Shown here in pieces: positions 42,737 to 50,396 of a DNA stretch of 64,000 nucleotides. Numbering within the stretch: the stretch's first letter is position 1; each line of letters begins with the position of its first letter. The stretch comes from Aestuariibaculum suncheonense (lineage in GTDB: Bacteria; Bacteroidota; Bacteroidia; Flavobacteriales; Flavobacteriaceae), in contig NZ_JACVXC010000002.1 of assembly GCF_014596935.1 (NCBI RefSeq), positions 441,559-505,558 of the forward strand, read 5' to 3'. Position numbers and translations under genes: made by a program. Below the pieces are notes generated by a model that saw nothing but the letters and a program-made list of their open reading frames with translations, made no database searches and was not told the origin of the DNA.

Positions 42737-42755
42737 TTTTCATGATGCATTTTAA

Positions 42756-44447
42756 TTAGCGTACTAATTTTTTGTATTTAATACGTTTTGGAGTTAAATC
42801 GCCACCTAAACGTTTCTTCTTATTTTCTTCGTATTCGCTGAAACTTCCTTCAAAGAAATACACTTGAGAATCGCCTTCAAAAGCTAAAATGTGCGTACAA
42901 ATACGATCTAAAAACCAACGGTCGTGAGAAATCACTACAGCACATCCTGCAAAGTTTTCTAACCCTTCTTCTAGCGCTCGAAGTGTATTCACATCAAGGT
43001 CGTTGGTAGGCTCATCCAATAATAGTACGTTACCTTCTTCTTTAAGCGTCATAGCCAGGTGTAAACGGTTTCGTTCTCCACCCGATAACAACTTCACTTT
43101 CTTGTTTTGTTCACCACCAGAGAAGTTAAAACGACTTAAATAAGCTCTGGAGTTCACCTCTTTTCCGCCCATTAAAACCAATTCCTGCTCATCACTAAAG
43201 TTTTGCCAGATGGTTTTCTCGGGATCAATATTCGAGTGACTTTGGTCAACATAAGCAATCTTAGCCGTATCACCAACTTTAAACTCGCCTTTATCTGGAG
43301 TTTCTTCCCCCATTATCATTCTGAAAATGGTCGTTTTACCGGCACCATTCGGCCCGATAACCCCAACAATACCAGCTTGCGGTAAGTTAAAGTTCAGGTC
43401 TTCGTAAAGTAATTTATCGTCGTAACCTTTGCTAACACCAACGGCTTCGATAACGTTTGTTCCTAAACGCGGTCCGTTAGGGATGTAAATCTCTAACTTT
43501 TCGTCCAGTTGTTTCTGGTCCTGGCTTAATAATTTATCGTAGTTCTTTAAACGCGCTTTTTGTTTTGTCTGACGGCCTTTCGCTCCTTGACGTACCCATT
43601 CTAACTCGCGTTCTAATGTTTTCTGACGTTTAGAAGCCGATTTACTTTCCTGCGCTAAACGCTTCGCTTTTTGATCTAACCAAGACGAATAGTTTCCTTT
43701 CCAAGGAATACCTTCCCCTCTGTCTAATTCTAAAATCCAGCCTGCTACATTATCTAAAAAGTACCTATCGTGCGTTACAGCGATTACAGTTCCTTTGTAT
43801 TGTGCCAAGTGCTGCTCTAGCCAGTGCACCGATTCGGCATCTAAATGGTTAGTAGGCTCATCCAGTAATAACACATCCGGTTCCTGTAATAACAAACGAC
43901 ATAACGCTACGCGACGACGCTCTCCTCCTGAAAGCACACTGATTTTCTTATCACCATCAGGCGTACGTAAGGCGTCCATAGCGATTTCTAACTTCGTGTC
44001 TAATTCCCAAGCATTAGAGGCATCAATCTGATCCTGAAGTGCCGCCTGACGGTTCATTAGCTTCTCCATCTTATCAGGATCGCTATACACTTCTTCCAAA
44101 CCAAACATGTCGTTAATTTTATTGTATTCATCAAGAATAGCAACCGTTTCAGCAGCCCCTTCTCTTACAATCTCCATAACGGTTTTGTTCTCATCTAACT
44201 GAGGTTCCTGCTCTAAATAGCCTACCGAATAATCCTGTAAAAAGGTTACATCACCTTGATAATTCTTATCTAATCCGGCAATAATTTTAAGCAAAGTGGA
44301 TTTACCGGAACCGTTTAAACCTAAAATACCGATTTTAGCTCCGTAAAAAAAGCTTAAATAAATGTTTTTTAAAACAGGTGTATTCGCACCTTGAAATGTC
44401 TTGGTAACCCCAGACATCGAGAAGATAACTTTCTTGTCGTCACTCAT
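42756..44447 (-). CDS. ettA: Energy-dependent translational throttle protein EttA (ABC-F)
   Basis: A 563-residue cytoplasmic ABC-F ATPase without membrane spans. It binds the ribosomal E site and gates the first peptide bond when ATP is low. Two cassettes are complete: Walker A GLNGSGKSTL and GPNGAGKTTIF, signatures LSGGERRRVAL and LSGGERNRLHL, Walker B DEPTNHLDAES and DEPTNDLDVNT. The linker between them is the P-site tRNA-interaction motif (EWVRQGAKGRQTKQKARLKN). The length fits EttA (about 555) rather than Uup. The upstream CAL67264 gene ends one base before this start, so they are co-translated. Confidence 0.95.
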   Translation of the reverse strand: MSDDKKVIFSMSGVTKTFQGANTPVLKNIYLSFFYGAKIGILGLNGSGKSTLLKIIAGLDKNYQGDVTFLQDYSVGYLEQEPQLDENKTVMEIVREGAAETVAILDEYNKINDMFGLEEVYSDPDKMEKLMNRQAALQDQIDASNAWELDTKLEIAMDALRTPDGDKKISVLSGGERRRVALCRLLLQEPDVLLLDEPTNHLDAESVHWLEQHLAQYKGTVIAVTHDRYFLDNVAGWILELDRGEGIPWKGNYSSWLDQKAKRLAQESKSASKRQKTLERELEWVRQGAKGRQTKQKARLKNYDKLLSQDQKQLDEKLEIYIPNGPRLGTNVIEAVGVSKGYDDKLLYEDLNFNLPQAGIVGVIGPNGAGKTTIFRMIMGEETPDKGEFKVGDTAKIAYVDQSHSNIDPEKTIWQNFSDEQELVLMGGKEVNSRAYLSRFNFSGGEQNKKVKLLSGGERNRLHLAMTLKEEGNVLLLDEPTNDLDVNTLRALEEGLENFAGCAVVISHDRWFLDRICTHILAFEGDSQVYFFEGSFSEYEENKKKRLGGDLTPKRIKYKKLVR

Positions 44448-44448
44448 A

Positions 44449-44631
44449 TTATACTCTACCTTTTAAAGCATTAAAAACCCAAGCAACTGCAAAAAATCCA
44501 ATACCAACGGCTGCAAAGCCCCAACCTGCTACGTCATCGTATCTAAAAGCACCAAGTGCGATTAAACTTAAACCTACAAAAATCATAATCCAAGTTGCCC
44601 ATGATAACACGGTATTTTTATTCATTGCCAT
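44449..44631 (-). CDS. CAL67264-family small membrane protein
   Basis: A 60-residue protein (58 if the second Met, at 44625, is used, which matches the usual family start MNKNTVL). It has two hydrophobic helices (about 9-27 and 37-55) joined by the conserved FRYDDVAGWGFAA, and ends ALKGRV. The family is confined to flavobacteria and has no known role. It is followed directly by ettA. A candidate structured RNA lies just ahead of it. Confidence 0.87.
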   Translation of the reverse strand: MAMNKNTVLSWATWIMIFVGLSLIALGAFRYDDVAGWGFAAVGIGFFAVAWVFNALKGRV

Positions 44632-44654
44632 AATTAATTTATTTTAGTCTTAGG

Positions 44655-44741
44655 GCGCATCCTTGTTTCTCTACAAGGTCAGGTTTTACGCTACATCTTT
44701 TAATGTAACCATTAAAAGGATACCACTTCTACCCTTTGCGC
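44655..44741 (-). ncRNA. Candidate structured RNA or leader ahead of CAL67264-ettA
   Basis: The segment can fold as a three-way junction: a closing stem (gcgca 44655-44659 with tgcgc 44737-44741), an 8-pair hairpin (44697-44704 with 44711-44718) and a 6-pair hairpin (44661-44666 with 44673-44678). The junction segments are less AT-rich than the surroundings. Both strands can fold; the minus strand makes it a 5' leader of CAL67264-ettA. A GATATTTG, one base off the -7 consensus, lies upstream on the minus strand. It matches no riboswitch consensus I know. The fold is by eye. Confidence 0.38.
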
Positions 44742-44885
44742 AAAATTTAAAGGACAAATATCGCACTTTTACAAGGAATTGGAAAACATATAAATTAATA
44801 TTATTTCTGTGTTAACATATATCTATTTTATATCTGTTATTCTACATTCATTATCAAAACAATAAATCTATAACTTCATGTCTTA

Positions 44886-44933
44886 TTTCCCTGAAATTAT
44901 TTTCTTGAGAATACATTAATTTTCCTAGGGAAA
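44886..44933. promoter_or_regulatory. Array of three palindromic sites upstream of the AraJ-like exporter gene
   Basis: Three copies of a TTTCyynrGAAw-like palindrome lie at 44886-44897 (tttccctgaaat), 44901-44912 (tttcttgagaat) and 44921-44933 (tttcctagggaaa). The first two are 15 bases apart, centre to centre. Two more copies, also 15 bases apart, are in the promoter of the MarR operon at 48137-48163. Binding by that MarR is inferred. Confidence 0.5.
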
Positions 44934-44994
44934 CATCTAATTAAAAAGAATAGAATACCCTTTATATTCAAGACTTTTTAATTAACATTTCTTT

Positions 44995-45022
44995 TACCAT
45001 TGAGAATGCTTTCACAATGGTA
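44995..45022. promoter_or_regulatory. 8-bp inverted repeat in the exporter promoter
   Basis: TACCATTG and CAATGGTA are perfect inverted copies separated by 12 bases, so their centres are about two helical turns apart. They lie just before the -7 element at 45031. An operator for a dimeric regulator is plausible, as is a hairpin. Confidence 0.45.
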
Positions 45023-45030
45023 ATTACAAC

Positions 45031-45038
45031 TACTTTTG
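45031..45038 (+). promoter_or_regulatory. Candidate -7 element for the AraJ-like exporter gene
   Basis: TACTTTTG fits TAnnTTTG and lies 46 bases before the start codon. A -33 TTG at normal spacing is not seen, as might be expected of an activator- or repressor-controlled promoter. Confidence 0.5.
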
Positions 45039-45083
45039 CACCTTGGTTTTCACTAGAAATAATTTAAAAATCAAATTTTTCAC

Positions 45084-46268
45084 ATGAATAAATCCTTACT
45101 GTCATTAGCCATCGGCGGTTTTGGAATCGGACTCACAGAATTCGTCATCATGGGGATTTTACCCGATGTGGCTTCTGCCTTTTCTATCAGTATTCCTCAG
45201 GCAGGACATTTTATATCAGCCTATGCTTTAGGTGTTGTTGTGGGTGCTCCACTTCTAACAGGTTTAGGCAGCAAATGGCCTGCAAACAAAGTGCTTTTAG
45301 GTTTAATGCTGTGGTTTACGGTATTCAATACCTTATCGGCATTCGCAACAGGATATACCTCTTTCTTAATTCTAAGATTTTTATCAGGATTACCACATGG
45401 TGCATTTTTTGGCATTGGAGCTGTCGTTGCAGGAAAGCTTTCTAAACCAGGTAAAGAAGCGCAGGGTATCGCTATCATGTTTAGTGGTTTAACCATTGCC
45501 AACCTATTAGGAGTTCCGCTAGGCACCTATTTAGGAAAACACTTTAGCTGGAACATCTCTTTCCTTATGGTAGGTATGGTTGGTGTATTAGCCGTTACCG
45601 GAGTAAAACTTTGGATGCCCGTATTAAAACAATCTTCTGAAAATAGCTTTTTCAATGAATTCAAAATCTTTAAACGTTTAGAACTTTGGTTAATTATTTT
45701 ATTAACTACTATTGGTACAGGCGGATTCTTTGCATGGTATAGCTATATTGCACCATTAATTACCGAAGTGGCCGGACATCCAGACGAAATGGTCTCTTTA
45801 GCCATGATTCTTGCCGGATTAGGTATGGTTATCGGTAATTTTATTGGAGCCAAAATGTCTGAGAAATTTGGACCGATGCAGGCGATTATCATCACTTTGT
45901 TACTTATGGTTTCTGCATTAATCGCCAATACTTATTTAGCAACCGATAAAACTCTGGTTTTGGTTATGACCTTTTTAATTGGTACAATAACTTTTTGTAT
46001 TTCTACCCCAATTCAGGTCGCTATTATCAAAGCATCAAAAGGCTCTGAGACGTTGGGATCTTCTCTTAACCAGAGTGCTTTTAATATTGGTAATGCCTCA
46101 GGTGCTTATTTTGCAGGACTACCAATAGCCATGGGATTTGGTTACACTGCTGCTGATTGGGTTGGTGCTACTATGGCTGGAACAGGAATCATTATTGCAT
46201 TAATAATTATGGTCCTGCGACAAAAACAAACCAAGCGTAAAAAAGCCTTAGAAACTTGCTACTCATAA
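45084..46268 (+). CDS. AraJ-like major facilitator exporter
   Basis: A 394-residue inner-membrane MFS protein with 12 predicted spans. Its start (FGIGLTEFVIMGILPDVA), AGHFISAYALGVVVGAPLLT, FLSGLPHGAFFGIGAVVAGK and ANLLGVPLGTYLGKHFSWN closely follow the drug/sugar exporter AraJ of E. coli. It probably exports a small molecule by proton antiport. Its promoter shares palindromic sites with the MarR-led operon that converges on it from the other side, so it may be part of the same stress response. The substrate is unknown. Confidence 0.88.
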   Translation: MNKSLLSLAIGGFGIGLTEFVIMGILPDVASAFSISIPQAGHFISAYALGVVVGAPLLTGLGSKWPANKVLLGLMLWFTVFNTLSAFATGYTSFLILRFLSGLPHGAFFGIGAVVAGKLSKPGKEAQGIAIMFSGLTIANLLGVPLGTYLGKHFSWNISFLMVGMVGVLAVTGVKLWMPVLKQSSENSFFNEFKIFKRLELWLIILLTTIGTGGFFAWYSYIAPLITEVAGHPDEMVSLAMILAGLGMVIGNFIGAKMSEKFGPMQAIIITLLLMVSALIANTYLATDKTLVLVMTFLIGTITFCISTPIQVAIIKASKGSETLGSSLNQSAFNIGNASGAYFAGLPIAMGFGYTAADWVGATMAGTGIIIALIIMVLRQKQTKRKKALETCYS

Positions 46269-46288
46269 TAAGCTTTACATACATTATA

Positions 46289-46321
46289 AAAAAATCCCGA
46301 CCAAAATGATCGGGATTTTTT
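46289..46321. terminator. Bidirectional terminator between exporter and pirin genes
   Basis: The stem aaaaatcccga / tcgggattttt encloses a short loop and has A and T runs on both flanks. Confidence 0.87.
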
Positions 46322-46338
46322 GCTATTAATCAACACTT

Positions 46339-47061
46339 TTAGAATTCCATAGGTACTTCAATAAATAAAATACTGGAATCTTCTTTGGTTTCAATATCAA
46401 AATTTAAAGTTTCAGAAACCCCCATGGCATCTCTGGTTTCTAATGGTTTTCCATCAATAAGAAATTCTCCGAAAATATTCATCACATAAACACCGTGTTT
46501 ATCACTTTTTAATTTATAGTTAAAGGTTTCTCCTTTGTCTAAATCTATTCGAGATAAAACTGCATCCTGATGAATTTTCAAACTACCTTCATGATTTTCA
46601 TCTATCGAAGTTACTAATGTCTGTAATTTGTTTTTTCTTCCTTCTTCATCAAATGCTTTTTGATCGTAACGTGGTTCTACATTTTGTTTATTTGGAAAAA
46701 CCCAGATTTGAAATAATCCTAAATGCTCTTCAGCTGAACCATTTATTTCAGAATGCTGAACCCCCGTTCCTGCCGACATTACCTGAACTTCACCTGGCAA
46801 AACGGCCTGCCATTCGTTATGCATAGAATCTCGGTGTTTCAATACGCCTTTTAACGGAATGGTAATAATTTCCATATTATCGTGTGGATGCGTACCAAAG
46901 CCCATACTTGGGGCAATCATATCATCATTTAATACACGTAAAGCTCCAAAATGCACTTTTTCAGGATTGTAATAACTCGCAAAACTAAAGGAATGATTCG
47001 CTTGTAACCATCCATGATTTGCATATCCTCTACTATCTGATTTATGAACTATTGTTTTCAT
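46339..47061 (-). CDS. Pirin-family cupin protein
   Basis: A 240-residue bicupin. The N-terminal cupin has the metal ligands in FGTHPHDNMEIITIPLKG (two His) and GVQHSEINGS (His and Glu). Bacterial pirins of this type can act as quercetin 2,3-dioxygenases or as redox-sensing regulators. It is the third gene of the FMN reductase-MarR-pirin operon, 17 bases after MarR, which fits a role in handling quinones or flavonoids. Enzymatic activity is inferred. Confidence 0.88.
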   Translation of the reverse strand: MKTIVHKSDSRGYANHGWLQANHSFSFASYYNPEKVHFGALRVLNDDMIAPSMGFGTHPHDNMEIITIPLKGVLKHRDSMHNEWQAVLPGEVQVMSAGTGVQHSEINGSAEEHLGLFQIWVFPNKQNVEPRYDQKAFDEEGRKNKLQTLVTSIDENHEGSLKIHQDAVLSRIDLDKGETFNYKLKSDKHGVYVMNIFGEFLIDGKPLETRDAMGVSETLNFDIETKEDSSILFIEVPMEF

Positions 47062-47078
47062 GTTTGAATTTCCTTTTT

Positions 47079-47528
47079 TTATCTCATTTTATCTAGCAGA
47101 AGGCTTAACTGTTCTGCTTCCTCTTCGGTGAGATTTTTAATTAAATCTTTATTGAAATCATCAGGAACCGAAGCCAAAAGCTTCAATCCTTTTTCTGTAA
47201 TCGCAATTTTAACCACACGTCTGTCATTTGCACACGGTAAACGCTCTATAAGTTCTTTAGCGCATAATTTATCCATCAACCGTGTAGCATTTGGTGCACG
47301 TTCAATCATACGCTCTTTAATCACCTGTACATTCAATGCTTCGCCTGCTCCTCTTAAAATTCGAAGAATATTATATTGTTGAGGCGATATACCATAAGGC
47401 TTAAAAAACTCGTTTTGGCAACTAGAAATCCAGTTTCCGGTAAACATTATATTTACCAATGCCTTTTGTTTGTTATTGGCAAATTTCGAGTTAATTTCTT
47501 TTGCTAAATCTCCCATAGCTTTAAACAA
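47079..47528 (-). CDS. MarR-family transcriptional regulator
   Basis: A 149-residue winged-helix repressor. The fold is clear: helices around NWISSCQNEFFKPYGISPQQ, the recognition-helix region KERMIERAPNATRLMDKL, the wing LPCANDRRVVKIAITEKG and a C-terminal dimer helix. One cysteine (in SSCQNEF) near the N-terminal dimer interface could sense oxidants, as in other MarR proteins. It follows the FMN reductase by 11 bases. It probably controls its own operon and the exporter through the shared palindromes. Confidence 0.88.
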   Translation of the reverse strand: MFKAMGDLAKEINSKFANNKQKALVNIMFTGNWISSCQNEFFKPYGISPQQYNILRILRGAGEALNVQVIKERMIERAPNATRLMDKLCAKELIERLPCANDRRVVKIAITEKGLKLLASVPDDFNKDLIKNLTEEEAEQLSLLLDKMR

Positions 47529-47539
47529 TTAATGTTCAG

Positions 47540-48085
47540 TTACGCTGTTTGAACTTCAAACCTTACCTGAAATTGCTGAACAGCATTTTTCAATTGATTA
47601 TCTAAATCTTCGTTAATTATTTTACCATCGGCAAAATTGTTTTCGAAAAATGGTAAAGAAAATACTTCAACGATATCGGCGTCATGGTAAGGAAATCTAC
47701 TTTTAGCTACATCTAAAACTGATGCTCCTCCTCGACCTCCCGGAGACGTTGCCATTAATAACATGGGTTTATCGAAAAATGTTTTACTTTCAATTCTAGA
47801 CATCCAATCAAACAAGTTTTTAAACACCGTTGTATAAGCACCGTTGTGTTCTGCTAACGACAACAGAATACCATCTGAATTCTTAATGTATTCAATAAAC
47901 TTGTGTGCATTTTCAGGAACACCATACTCGCTTTCATAATCAACTCCGTATATTGGTAACTCAAAATCATTCAAATCCAAAATGGTCACTTCTGCACCTT
48001 CTACCAAACCTGCGGCATAAGTTACTAACTGTTTATTAATGGATTGCTTGCTGTTCGTTCCTGCAAAGGCTATAATTTTTTTCAT
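47540..48085 (-). CDS. NADPH-dependent FMN reductase (flavodoxin fold)
   Basis: A 181-residue enzyme of the NADPH-FMN/quinone reductase family. The phosphate-binding loop of FMN is FAGTNSKQSINKQL near the start. Another FMN-contacting stretch is LSLAEHNGAYTTVFKNLFDW (about 95-115), and SPGGRGGAS follows. It likely reduces quinones or flavins in the cytoplasm. It is the first gene of the operon with MarR and pirin, and its promoter overlaps the operator motif. Confidence 0.88.
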   Translation of the reverse strand: MKKIIAFAGTNSKQSINKQLVTYAAGLVEGAEVTILDLNDFELPIYGVDYESEYGVPENAHKFIEYIKNSDGILLSLAEHNGAYTTVFKNLFDWMSRIESKTFFDKPMLLMATSPGGRGGASVLDVAKSRFPYHDADIVEVFSLPFFENNFADGKIINEDLDNQLKNAVQQFQVRFEVQTA

Positions 48086-48112
48086 AACTATATTTAATTC
48101 TTAATTGTTTGT

Positions 48113-48143
48113 CAAAGATATAAAAAATAATTTTACTTTCCAA
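48113..48143 (-). promoter_or_regulatory. Promoter of the FMN reductase-MarR-pirin operon
   Basis: On the minus strand TTG (48141-48143), 20 bases, TATCTTTG (48113-48120) is a full Bacteroidota promoter. The TTG lies inside the palindrome at 48137-48148, so a bound repressor would block the -33 contact. Confidence 0.72.
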
Positions 48144-48163
48144 GGAAACTATTTCTAAGGAAT
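48137..48163. promoter_or_regulatory. Two palindromic operator candidates in the MarR operon promoter
   Basis: tttccaaggaaa (48137-48148) and tttctaaggaat (48152-48163) are two copies of the motif found upstream of the exporter gene, again 15 bases apart. The first overlaps the -33 element of the operon promoter. The divergent carboxylase gene starts 77 bases to the right and might also be affected. Confidence 0.55.
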
Positions 48164-48239
48164 ATACTTTAATACAATATTAACATTAGCACTAAGTATA
48201 ATTTGAAACTTTTGTATTTTAGCCACAAAATACACATCA

Positions 48240-49868
48240 ATGGATTTAAACTTCAATAAGAACGAAGATCATAATAAACTTTTAGTGTCAGAACTTAATA
48301 AGCGCTTAGCCAAAGTACATCTAGGCGGTGGGAAAAAAAGTATTGAAAAACTTCATGAAAAAGGTAAAATGACAGCGCGTGAGCGTATTGATTACTTATT
48401 AGATGCTAAAGCTAAATCTATTGAAATTGGAGCCTTCGCCGGAGAAGACATGTATGAAGAGCAGGGTGGTTGTCCTTCAGCAGGTGTAGTTGTCAAAATT
48501 GGTTACATTAAAGGTAAACAATGTATTGTTGTTGCTAATGATGCGACGGTTAAGGCAGGTGCCTGGTTTCCAATAACTGCTAAAAAGAATTTAAGAGCTC
48601 AGGAAATTGCTATTGAAAACAGATTACCCATTATTTATTTGGTAGATAGTGCCGGCGTATATTTACCATTACAGGATGAGATTTTCCCAGATAAAGAGCA
48701 CTTCGGTCGTATTTTTAGAAACAATGCCATAATGAGCAGCATGGGTATTACCCAGATTGCTGCGGTTATGGGAAGTTGTGTTGCCGGTGGTGCTTATTTG
48801 CCGATTATGAGCGATGAAGCTTTAATTGTAGATAAAACCGGAAGCATCTTTTTGGCCGGAAGTTATTTAGTGAAAGCAGCCATTGGAGAAACCATTGACA
48901 ATGAAACTTTAGGTGGTGCGACGACACACTGTGAAATTTCGGGTGTTACAGATTACAAAGCAAAAGACGATAAAGACGCTTTAGACACCATTAAAAATAT
49001 TGTTGATAAAATTGGGGATTACGATAAAGCCGGATTCAACAGGGCTGAACCGAAAAAACCTCTAAAAAATCCAGAAGACATTTATGGTATTTTACCAAAA
49101 TCAAGAGCAGACCAGTACGATACTTATGAGATTATAAAACGATTGGTCGACAACTCCGAATTTGACGAATACAAAGCCGGATATGGCAAATCCATCATTA
49201 CCTGTTACGCTAGAATTGATGGTTGGGCTGTGGGCATTGTAGCCAACCAGCGTAAACTGGTAAAAACCAAACAAGGCGAAATGCAGTTTGGAGGTGTAAT
49301 ATATAATGATAGCGCCGACAAAGCCACCCGATTCATTGCAAATTGTAACCAAAAGAAAATTCCTTTAGTGTTTTTACAGGACGTTACCGGATTTATGGTA
49401 GGCAGTAAAAGCGAACATGGTGGTATTATAAAAGACGGTGCTAAAATGGTAAATGCCGTAAGTAATTCGGTCGTTCCTAAATTTACCGTTATTATGGGTA
49501 ACAGCTATGGTGCCGGTAATTACGCCATGTGTGGGAAAGCTTACGACCCTCGACTTATTGTTGCCTGGCCAAGTGCAGAGTTAGCCGTTATGAGCGGTAA
49601 TTCGGCAGCGAAAGTATTACTTCAAATAGAAACGGCTTCTCTTAAAAAGAAAGGTGAAACCATTACCCCTGAAAAAGAAGAAGCCCTTTATAACGAGATC
49701 AAATCTCGATATGATGCTCAGGTATCTCCGTACTATGCAGCTGCTCGTATCTGGACTGATGCCATAATTAACCCGCTAGATACCAGAACTTGGATTAGCT
49801 TGGGTATTGAAGCAGCGAATCACGCGCCTATTGAAAAACCTTTCAACCTAGGTGTGATACAAGTTTAA
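48240..49868 (+). CDS. Biotin-dependent acyl-CoA carboxylase beta subunit, methylcrotonyl-CoA type
   Basis: A 542-residue carboxyltransferase subunit. Features that favour methylcrotonyl-CoA carboxylase over propionyl-CoA carboxylase are VDSAGVYLPLQDEIFPDKEH and GRIFRNNAIMSSMG. The oxyanion and acyl-CoA loops (MGSCVAGGAYLPIMSDEA, and QDVTGFMVGSKSEHGGIIK) are present. It would carboxylate methylcrotonyl-CoA in leucine breakdown, but needs a biotinylated alpha subunit that is not in this window. The gene is divergent from the FMN reductase operon. The DoxX gene follows 57 bases later. Confidence 0.9.
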   Translation: MDLNFNKNEDHNKLLVSELNKRLAKVHLGGGKKSIEKLHEKGKMTARERIDYLLDAKAKSIEIGAFAGEDMYEEQGGCPSAGVVVKIGYIKGKQCIVVANDATVKAGAWFPITAKKNLRAQEIAIENRLPIIYLVDSAGVYLPLQDEIFPDKEHFGRIFRNNAIMSSMGITQIAAVMGSCVAGGAYLPIMSDEALIVDKTGSIFLAGSYLVKAAIGETIDNETLGGATTHCEISGVTDYKAKDDKDALDTIKNIVDKIGDYDKAGFNRAEPKKPLKNPEDIYGILPKSRADQYDTYEIIKRLVDNSEFDEYKAGYGKSIITCYARIDGWAVGIVANQRKLVKTKQGEMQFGGVIYNDSADKATRFIANCNQKKIPLVFLQDVTGFMVGSKSEHGGIIKDGAKMVNAVSNSVVPKFTVIMGNSYGAGNYAMCGKAYDPRLIVAWPSAELAVMSGNSAAKVLLQIETASLKKKGETITPEKEEALYNEIKSRYDAQVSPYYAAARIWTDAIINPLDTRTWISLGIEAANHAPIEKPFNLGVIQV

Positions 49869-49925
49869 TTGCTTTTACACTTTATTTTTTGTACCTTTTT
49901 AATTGAAAATCAACAACTTTTAATT

Positions 49926-50348
49926 ATGGATACAATAAAAACACTTAATAAGTGGGCCAATGCGCATACTTATCTGCCTCTGGATTTGTTACGTGTTGCT
50001 CTGGGTGTCTTTCTGTTTATAAAAGGCATCAGTTTCATGTCTGATAGCATGATGCTAATAGAACTTTTTAAACCTATGCAAAATTGGGCTGGAGGTATGT
50101 TTGCTATACATTATGTTGCTCCTGCACACTTTATTGGAGGTATGCTCATTGCTTTCGGATTGTTAACCCGATGGGCAATTATTGGACAATTACCTATTTT
50201 GATAGGTGCCATACTTATTAATTTTGTAGGAGAAATGAATTCGGGCAATTTAATGCTGGCACTTATAACCTTTGTAGTGTGTATGTTTTTCCTGTTCTAC
50301 GGATCTGGAAAACATTCTTTAGATTATTATTTTAAAATGCAACAATAA
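49926..50348 (+). CDS. DoxX-family membrane protein
   Basis: A 140-residue integral membrane protein. The ATG at 49926 gives the usual family start (MDTIKTLNKWANAHTYLPLD then LLRVALGVFLFIKGI); an in-frame start further left is not family-like. Four hydrophobic helices fit the DoxX/SURF4 fold. Roles proposed for the family are in redox or membrane quinone metabolism. A bidirectional terminator follows. Confidence 0.85.
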   Translation: MDTIKTLNKWANAHTYLPLDLLRVALGVFLFIKGISFMSDSMMLIELFKPMQNWAGGMFAIHYVAPAHFIGGMLIAFGLLTRWAIIGQLPILIGAILINFVGEMNSGNLMLALITFVVCMFFLFYGSGKHSLDYYFKMQQ

Positions 50349-50382
50349 AAAAAGAGCGACCAATTGGTCGCTCTTTTTTATT
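50348..50382. terminator. Bidirectional terminator between doxX-like and sppA genes
   Basis: The perfect stem aaaaagagcgacca / tggtcgctcttttt has A and T runs on both sides and a near-zero loop. Confidence 0.87.
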
Positions 50383-50396
50383 AAGATTTATAAGCT

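Noticed and set aside
44655-44741. Similarity of the folded segment to a TPP riboswitch (acctga near a short hairpin and gcgc) or, on the plus strand, to SRP RNA (aaggtcagg).
   Set aside because: The TPP hallmark ctgaga and the SRP ggaaggaagcag segment are absent, and the downstream genes do not fit thiamin.
45221-45526. A 101-codon open frame on the minus strand opposite the exporter gene.
   Set aside because: Pro/Ala-rich translation expected from the reverse of membrane-protein codons; no independent support.
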